In this document: positions 6,734-10,400 of the stretch, in pieces | Position numbering within the stretch: position 1 is the first letter of the stretch | Layout of the letters: the number at the start of each line of letters is the position of its first letter | Assembly: GCA_002441045.1 (NCBI GenBank) | Contig: DJWQ01000211.1 | Location: 1 to 10,400 of the forward strand | Source: Firmicutes bacterium UBA6226 | GTDB taxonomy: Bacteria > Bacillota_A > Clostridia > Peptostreptococcales > Acidaminobacteraceae | DNA: 10,400 nucleotides | Reading direction: 5' to 3' | Position numbers and translations under genes: made by a program | Notes under the pieces: model-generated | Told to the model about the DNA's origin: nothing | The model's input: the letters and a program-made list of their open reading frames with translations, nothing else | Database searches by the model: none

Positions 6734-7501
6734 ATGCAAGAGAAACAAACGAAGTCGAGAATGAGTACTTCGATTATTGTGAAATCTGCATTATTAGCAA
6801 CGATTAGTGTTGTATTAACACGTTTTTTATCGTTAATGTTAATATTGGGCGGACTGCCAGCTTTACGTGTGGGATTTGGAAGTATTCCGCTCATTATTTC
6901 GGGAATGATGTTTGGTCCTGTAATCGGTGGATTAACAGGTATTGTTTCTGACATAGTCGGTTACATGATTAACCCAATGGGAGGGACTTTCTTTCCAGGC
7001 TTTACTTTATCCGCTGCGCTTTACGGTATCATAGCAGGGCTTTTGTTTAAAACATTTAAGATTCATAAAATGAAGCTTAACTTTAACATCGTTAATGCAA
7101 TCGTCATGATCCTTTTCGGTATCGGACTTGTATATTTGATGTTTTCAACAGGTACAATCAGTTTCATAGATGGTAAACCACTTATGGAAGATTCAAGTGC
7201 AATGCCTATAATTATCTTGATGGTACTAATAACTGCGCTTTTCATCATTTTACCATTTGCTATGTCGAGCAGATTAAAGAGCTCAAAAGGTGTTGTGGGT
7301 TTTGATAAAATTGCATTTGCGGTGAACTTAACGTACGTGATAAACTCGTTGATTTTAAATACCATTTGGTTGACGATTTTATATGATAAAGGGTTTATGG
7401 TATTTTTACCAGGAAGAGTCATTGCAGCCATCGTAACAATTCCAGTTTACACACTTGTAATCTATACCATTGGTAAATTTATCAACTTAATTGAACAATA
7501 A
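6734..7501 (+). CDS. folT: Folate-family ECF transporter substrate-binding (S) component
   Basis: This very hydrophobic 255-residue membrane protein resembles FolT, the folate-binding S component of energy-coupling factor transporters. Family-like stretches: LRVGFGSIPLIISGMMFGP (44-62), SDIVGYMINPMGGTFFPGF (72-90), LSAALYGIIAGLLF (92-105), LNTIWLTILYDKGF (208-221) and LPGRVI (225-230). It would work with an EcfA-EcfA'-EcfT energy module, which is not in this window. The THF riboswitch directly upstream independently supports folate as substrate. Typical FolT proteins are about 170-190 residues with six helices; here about 65 extra residues (about 115-180) contain two further hydrophobic stretches (about 121-137 and 158-177) joined by a polar loop. 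AAGGAGG (6721-6727), 6 nt before the ATG, sets the start and is itself the riboswitch target. Confidence 0.9.
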   Translation: MQEKQTKSRMSTSIIVKSALLATISVVLTRFLSLMLILGGLPALRVGFGSIPLIISGMMFGPVIGGLTGIVSDIVGYMINPMGGTFFPGFTLSAALYGIIAGLLFKTFKIHKMKLNFNIVNAIVMILFGIGLVYLMFSTGTISFIDGKPLMEDSSAMPIIILMVLITALFIILPFAMSSRLKSSKGVVGFDKIAFAVNLTYVINSLILNTIWLTILYDKGFMVFLPGRVIAAIVTIPVYTLVIYTIGKFINLIEQ

Positions 7502-7537
7502 TTCTTACCCGTAGCAAGGCAAAATAATTGATTTGAT

Positions 7538-7582
7538 AACCTGCTCTCATGATTGAACTGAGAGCAGGTTTTATTTATTTTT
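7538..7582 (+). terminator. Strong intrinsic terminator after folT
   Basis: AACCTGCTCTCA (7538-7549) is perfectly complementary to TGAGAGCAGGTT (7559-7570), a 12-bp stem with a 9-nt loop. It is followed by a T-rich run (TTTATTTATTTTT). It lies 36 nt after the folT stop and makes folT a single-gene unit. Confidence 0.93.
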
Positions 7583-7629
7583 GATAGACGAAGATTTTAC
7601 TAAAGTCATACCCGAAAAAAAACGTTATA

Positions 7630-7638
7630 TGTTATAAT
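7630..7638 (+). promoter_or_regulatory. Extended -10 promoter for the nth operon
   Basis: TGTTATAAT (7630-7638) combines the TGn element with consensus TATAAT; the -35 region (ACCCGA at 17 nt spacing) is poor. Transcription should begin near 7645, giving a very short leader before the nth start at 7662. It lies downstream of the folT terminator, as expected for a new unit. Confidence 0.65.
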
Positions 7639-7651
7639 ATACTTTAGTATA
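7638..7651. repeat. Palindrome at the predicted nth transcription start
   Basis: TATACT-TT-AGTATA (7638-7651) is a perfect inverted repeat with 6-bp arms. It begins at the last base of the -10 box and spans the predicted +1, a usual place for a repressor operator. In such AT-rich DNA it could also be chance. No regulator can be assigned. Confidence 0.35.
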
Positions 7652-7661
7652 GAGAGGGCTT

Positions 7662-8306
7662 ATGACGAAGAAAAATATTAAAGAAGTAATTGAAAGATTG
7701 GAAGCGCTATATCCAGATGCTAAAGCAGAACTAGATTTTAAAAATCCGTTTGAACTTCTGATAGCGGTTATTTTAAGTGCGCAATGTACCGATGTTCGAG
7801 TGAACCAAGTCACTAAGGTTTTGTTTGAAGTGGCTGGGGATGCACTTTCACTAAGTGAGCTACCAATTGAACAAATTGAAGAAATTATAAAACCGTGCGG
7901 TTTATATAAAACAAAGTCTAAAAACATTCAAGAAACAGCAAGGCGGCTGGTTGCATTTTATGGTGGTGAAGTACCGAGTCGTCACGAAGCCTTAACAGAG
8001 CTTCCCGGAGTCGGAAGAAAAACGGCCAATGTTGTTGTTTCAAATGCATTTGGAATTCCAGCTATTGCAGTGGACACACATGTTTTTAGAGTCTCGAATA
8101 GAATTGGACTTGCAAAAGCAAGTACGGTTGAAGCTACTGAATCGCAACTTATGAAAGCGATTGATAAAGATAAATGGACGTTGGCACACCATATGATTAT
8201 TTTTCATGGCAGACGTGTTTGTAAAGCGAGACAACCACAGTGTGAGGTCTGTACATTAAGCGATTTGTGTGAGTTTTATAAGAAAAACCAACGAAGGAAG
8301 GTTTAA
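7662..8306 (+). CDS. nth: Endonuclease III, DNA glycosylase/AP lyase
   Basis: This 214-residue protein matches the standard length of Nth, the base-excision repair enzyme that removes oxidised pyrimidines and cuts at abasic sites. The helix-hairpin-helix reads LPGVGRKTANVV (114-125), with catalytic lysine K120; the essential aspartate is D138 in AVDTHVFRVSNR. These equal the E. coli numbering. The C-terminal iron-sulfur site is complete: C187, C194, C197 and C203, spaced C-x6-C-x2-C-x5-C, holding a [4Fe-4S] cluster. The N-terminal PFELLIAVILSAQCTD (29-44) is equally characteristic. The ATG follows an AGAGAGGG ribosome binding site at 7651-7658 with short spacing. It is the first gene of a probable operon; the next start lies 1 nt after its stop. 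Confidence 0.97.
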   Translation: MTKKNIKEVIERLEALYPDAKAELDFKNPFELLIAVILSAQCTDVRVNQVTKVLFEVAGDALSLSELPIEQIEEIIKPCGLYKTKSKNIQETARRLVAFYGGEVPSRHEALTELPGVGRKTANVVVSNAFGIPAIAVDTHVFRVSNRIGLAKASTVEATESQLMKAIDKDKWTLAHHMIIFHGRRVCKARQPQCEVCTLSDLCEFYKKNQRRKV

Positions 8307-8307
8307 C

Positions 8308-10341
8308 ATGACTAAAAAGCTGATTCCAATGCCTAAAAACTTAATGTTTGCACTTGATATAGGAACAAGGAGTGTCGTAGGTGTATTAACTAAAAAAGTC
8401 GATAAACAGCATGTCGTTGTGGATTATGAAATTATGGAACATCCAGATCGCGCAATGTTCGATGGTCAAATTCATGATATTGCTAAAGTTACTGAAGTCG
8501 TTCAAAAGGTCGTAAAGGCCCTAGAGGAAAGAAATGGATTTAAGCTAGAGCAGGCAGCGATCGCCGCAGCTGGTAGAGCATTAAAAACAGAACGTTCTAC
8601 TTTTGAGATGACCATCGATCAAACCAAAGAGATTGATAAAGCCATTACAGATAGTATTGAAATGCAAGCAATTCAATTGGCGCAAAAGCAATTAGGTGAA
8701 AGAGAGCAGCTTAAATCCAGTTATTACTGCGTTGGCTACAGTGTTATTAACTACTATCTGGATCAGAGCATGATATTAAATCCAATTGGTCATAAAGGAA
8801 AGCTACTTCAAGTAGAAATTATTGCAACTTTTCTGCCTCATATCGTCGTAGATAGTTTGTATTCGGTTGTGCATAAAGCGGGTTTAGAGGTTATGAATTT
8901 AACTTTAGAACCAATTGCTTCTATTAATGTTGCGATTCCTAAAAATTTACGCTTGCTTAATCTAGCTCTTGTAGATGTTGGCGCAGGTACCTCCGACATT
9001 GCGATTTCTAAAGATGGTGCAGTAACGTCATATGGCATGGTTGCACTTGCAGGAGATGAGATAACAGAAAAAATTGCCCAAACCTACCTTTTGGATTTTA
9101 ATAGTGCAGAAAAGTTAAAAATTGGTCTTAATAAACAAGAAGAAAATTCATTTGTGGATGTTTTAGGATTAACACATACTTTATCCACAGAAGAGATTAT
9201 GAGTCAAATTAACGATACAGTTGAACTTATTACGAAAGAAATTGCAGATAATATGCTTTCACTTAATAAGAAAGCGCCAAGTGCGGTTTTTTGTATCGGT
9301 GGTGGGGCGCAAATTCCTGGTTTTACAAAGCATTTAGCAACCCATCTCGGTTTACCACAAGAAAGAGTTGTCATTAAGAGCGTTGAAAACCTTGAAATGG
9401 TGAACTTTGAACTGGAACCACTTAAAGGACCTGAGTTCATTACTCCTATCGGTATAGGCGTTACAGCATTTGAAGAACGTGATCATGACTTCATACAGGT
9501 GAATGTCAATGACACGTCAATAAGGTTGTTTAATTCCAAGCCACTACAAGTATCCGACGCGCTGATCTTGACTGGTTATAATGCTAGAAGTTTGATTTCT
9601 GAACGAGGCGATAGTTACTTTGTCAATGTGGATGGCATAAAGAAAGAGATCAAGGGTGAGTATGGTGATCCTGCTGCGATTTTTATAAACGGTCTTTCTG
9701 CGCACCTAGACTCGAAAATAAACCATAAGGATCATATCACGATAGAACCAGCCAAAAAGGGATCTGCAAGAGTAATGCAACTTAAAGAAGTCGTTAATTT
9801 TGATGCAGCGGTTTACTTAAATGGTGAGAAAATTAAAATTGTTGAAGTGGTAGGGGTTAATGGTGTTGATCGAACAGGTGAATACATTGTTCAACCAGAT
9901 GATGTTATCATAACCCGAGGATTAAAAAACATTGGCGATTTAAGCAAATTGCTCGAACTTGATGGTGCTGGCTATGCAATTTACTTGAAAGATAAAAAAG
10001 CTGATCCAAATGAATTGTTATCATCTGGGAGCTATTATGAATATCAGCTCTCAGAGTTGGATACTTCTTCGATTCTTTCTGAGAATGACTTACTAAATTC
10101 GACTGAAGTGCATTCAGAAACTTTCAATTTAAGTTCAAATATAGAAGTGTTTGTAAATGGCAATAATGTATCCATACCTAAAAAAGAAAATGGTGTTGTA
10201 TTTGTAGATGTTTTTAGTCATATAGATTTTGATTTAACTAAGCCCCAGGGAATTCTCGTTCTCAAGCTAAATGGTGAGAGAGCAAAGTATACAGATACCC
10301 TCGCTTCAGGAGACATTATCGATATATTTTGGAATTCTTAA
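8308..10341 (+). CDS. FtsA-like actin-fold ATPase with long C-terminal extension
   Basis: I chose the ATG at 8308 (677 residues) because AAGGAAGG lies at 8294-8301, 6 nt upstream. An in-frame GTG at 8269 would add 13 residues but lacks a ribosome binding site and overlaps nth. The first 390 residues or so have the actin/Hsp70 ATPase fold of the FtsA/PilM group: phosphate-1 motif ALDIGTRSVVGV (15-26), phosphate-2 motif LVDVGAGTSDIAI (221-233), adenosine motif CIGGGAQIPGF (329-339). Residues about 85-175 would hold an FtsA-type SHS2/1C subdomain. About 285 further residues follow, with NG-containing beta segments (about 396-481, 500-537, 612-675) that resemble beta-grasp units. Canonical FtsA is about 410-440 residues, lies by ftsZ and ends in an amphipathic membrane helix; none of these holds, so this is better called a paralogue. 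Its cellular role is unknown. Confidence 0.82.
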   Translation: MTKKLIPMPKNLMFALDIGTRSVVGVLTKKVDKQHVVVDYEIMEHPDRAMFDGQIHDIAKVTEVVQKVVKALEERNGFKLEQAAIAAAGRALKTERSTFEMTIDQTKEIDKAITDSIEMQAIQLAQKQLGEREQLKSSYYCVGYSVINYYLDQSMILNPIGHKGKLLQVEIIATFLPHIVVDSLYSVVHKAGLEVMNLTLEPIASINVAIPKNLRLLNLALVDVGAGTSDIAISKDGAVTSYGMVALAGDEITEKIAQTYLLDFNSAEKLKIGLNKQEENSFVDVLGLTHTLSTEEIMSQINDTVELITKEIADNMLSLNKKAPSAVFCIGGGAQIPGFTKHLATHLGLPQERVVIKSVENLEMVNFELEPLKGPEFITPIGIGVTAFEERDHDFIQVNVNDTSIRLFNSKPLQVSDALILTGYNARSLISERGDSYFVNVDGIKKEIKGEYGDPAAIFINGLSAHLDSKINHKDHITIEPAKKGSARVMQLKEVVNFDAAVYLNGEKIKIVEVVGVNGVDRTGEYIVQPDDVIITRGLKNIGDLSKLLELDGAGYAIYLKDKKADPNELLSSGSYYEYQLSELDTSSILSENDLLNSTEVHSETFNLSSNIEVFVNGNNVSIPKKENGVVFVDVFSHIDFDLTKPQGILVLKLNGERAKYTDTLASGDIIDIFWNS

Positions 10342-10353
10342 TGGAGGCAAGAA

Positions 10354-10400
10354 ATGAGTGATTTATTTGATAGAAGTTATACCTGTAATATTTGTGGTGG
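10354..10400 (+). CDS. Start of a CxxC protein, possibly DUF2225 (3' end outside window)
   Basis: Only 15 full codons are visible: MSDLFDRSYTCNICG. GGAGG at 10343-10347, 7 nt before the ATG... and a gap of 12 nt after the previous stop indicate a real, co-transcribed gene. The opening LFD-x-x-Y-T-C-x-x-C-G resembles, from memory, the N-terminal zinc-ribbon half of DUF2225 proteins, a Bacillota family of unknown function. With so little sequence, any CxxC zinc-ribbon protein remains possible. Confidence 0.6.
   Translation, partial: MSDLFDRSYTCNICG

Noticed and set aside
6601..6807. 68-codon GTG-initiated open frame on the + strand
   Set aside because: It begins inside the THF aptamer, has no ribosome binding site, shows no protein-like pattern and overlaps the well-supported folT start.
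6676..7431. Minus-strand open frames opposite folT
   Set aside because: They are antisense shadows of a hydrophobic gene, have no ribosome binding site and no recognisable family features.
8269..8307. Upstream GTG start adding 13 residues to the FtsA-like protein
   Set aside because: No ribosome binding site precedes it and it overlaps the end of nth by 38 nt; the ATG at 8308 has a strong site at proper spacing and starts just before the ATPase fold.
1..10400. Mobile element, CRISPR array, toxin-antitoxin or defence system
   Set aside because: No transposase, integrase, phage gene, long repeat array or nuclease/defence motif is seen; gene order, ribosome binding sites and composition look like uniform core chromosome.

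Overview
The window is a low-GC, gene-dense bacterial chromosome segment with every recognisable gene on the + strand. Strong AGGAGG-type ribosome binding sites, an oligoendopeptidase F, a FolT-type ECF transporter subunit under a tetrahydrofolate (THF) riboswitch, and a GGDEF/HD-GYP protein beside a PilZ protein all suggest a motile member of the Bacillota, most likely a Clostridia-type anaerobe. This taxonomic reading is inference. I see no mobile element, CRISPR array, tRNA, rRNA or defence system.

Layout. (1) 1-1290: the 3' end of a methyl-accepting chemotaxis protein gene, then phoU, closed by a strong intrinsic terminator. (2) 1291-4351: an extended -10 promoter drives a class V aminotransferase/cysteine desulfurase-family gene, followed 19 nt later by a four-domain PAS-PAS-GGDEF-HD-GYP protein. 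(3) 4352-6559: a short spacer with a perfect palindrome, then a small PilZ-domain protein and pepF, 15 nt apart. (4) 6534-7582: a promoter overlapping the pepF stop codon, a THF riboswitch with a legible translational expression platform, the folate transporter subunit folT, and a strong terminator. (5) 7583-10400: an extended -10 promoter, nth (endonuclease III), an FtsA-like actin-fold ATPase with a long C-terminal extension (1 nt gap), and the start of a small Cys-motif protein that resembles DUF2225.

How the genes relate. The GGDEF/HD-GYP enzyme can in principle both make and degrade c-di-GMP, and the next gene encodes a c-di-GMP-binding PilZ domain, so a local signalling pair is plausible; the chemotaxis receptor fits a motile cell. 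The folT unit is a self-contained folate-uptake device: a near-consensus promoter places the start of transcription just before the aptamer, and the 3' strand of aptamer helix P1 can pair over 11 bp with the same segment that otherwise builds a hairpin masking the folT ribosome binding site.

The most informative observations are the THF riboswitch and its two mutually exclusive downstream structures, the unusually long FolT with an apparent two-helix insertion, the FtsA-like protein with beta-grasp-like segments, and the altered key residues of the c-di-GMP enzyme (SGDEF, no I-site arginine, HDIGM). Nothing here looks like a wholly new biological system.
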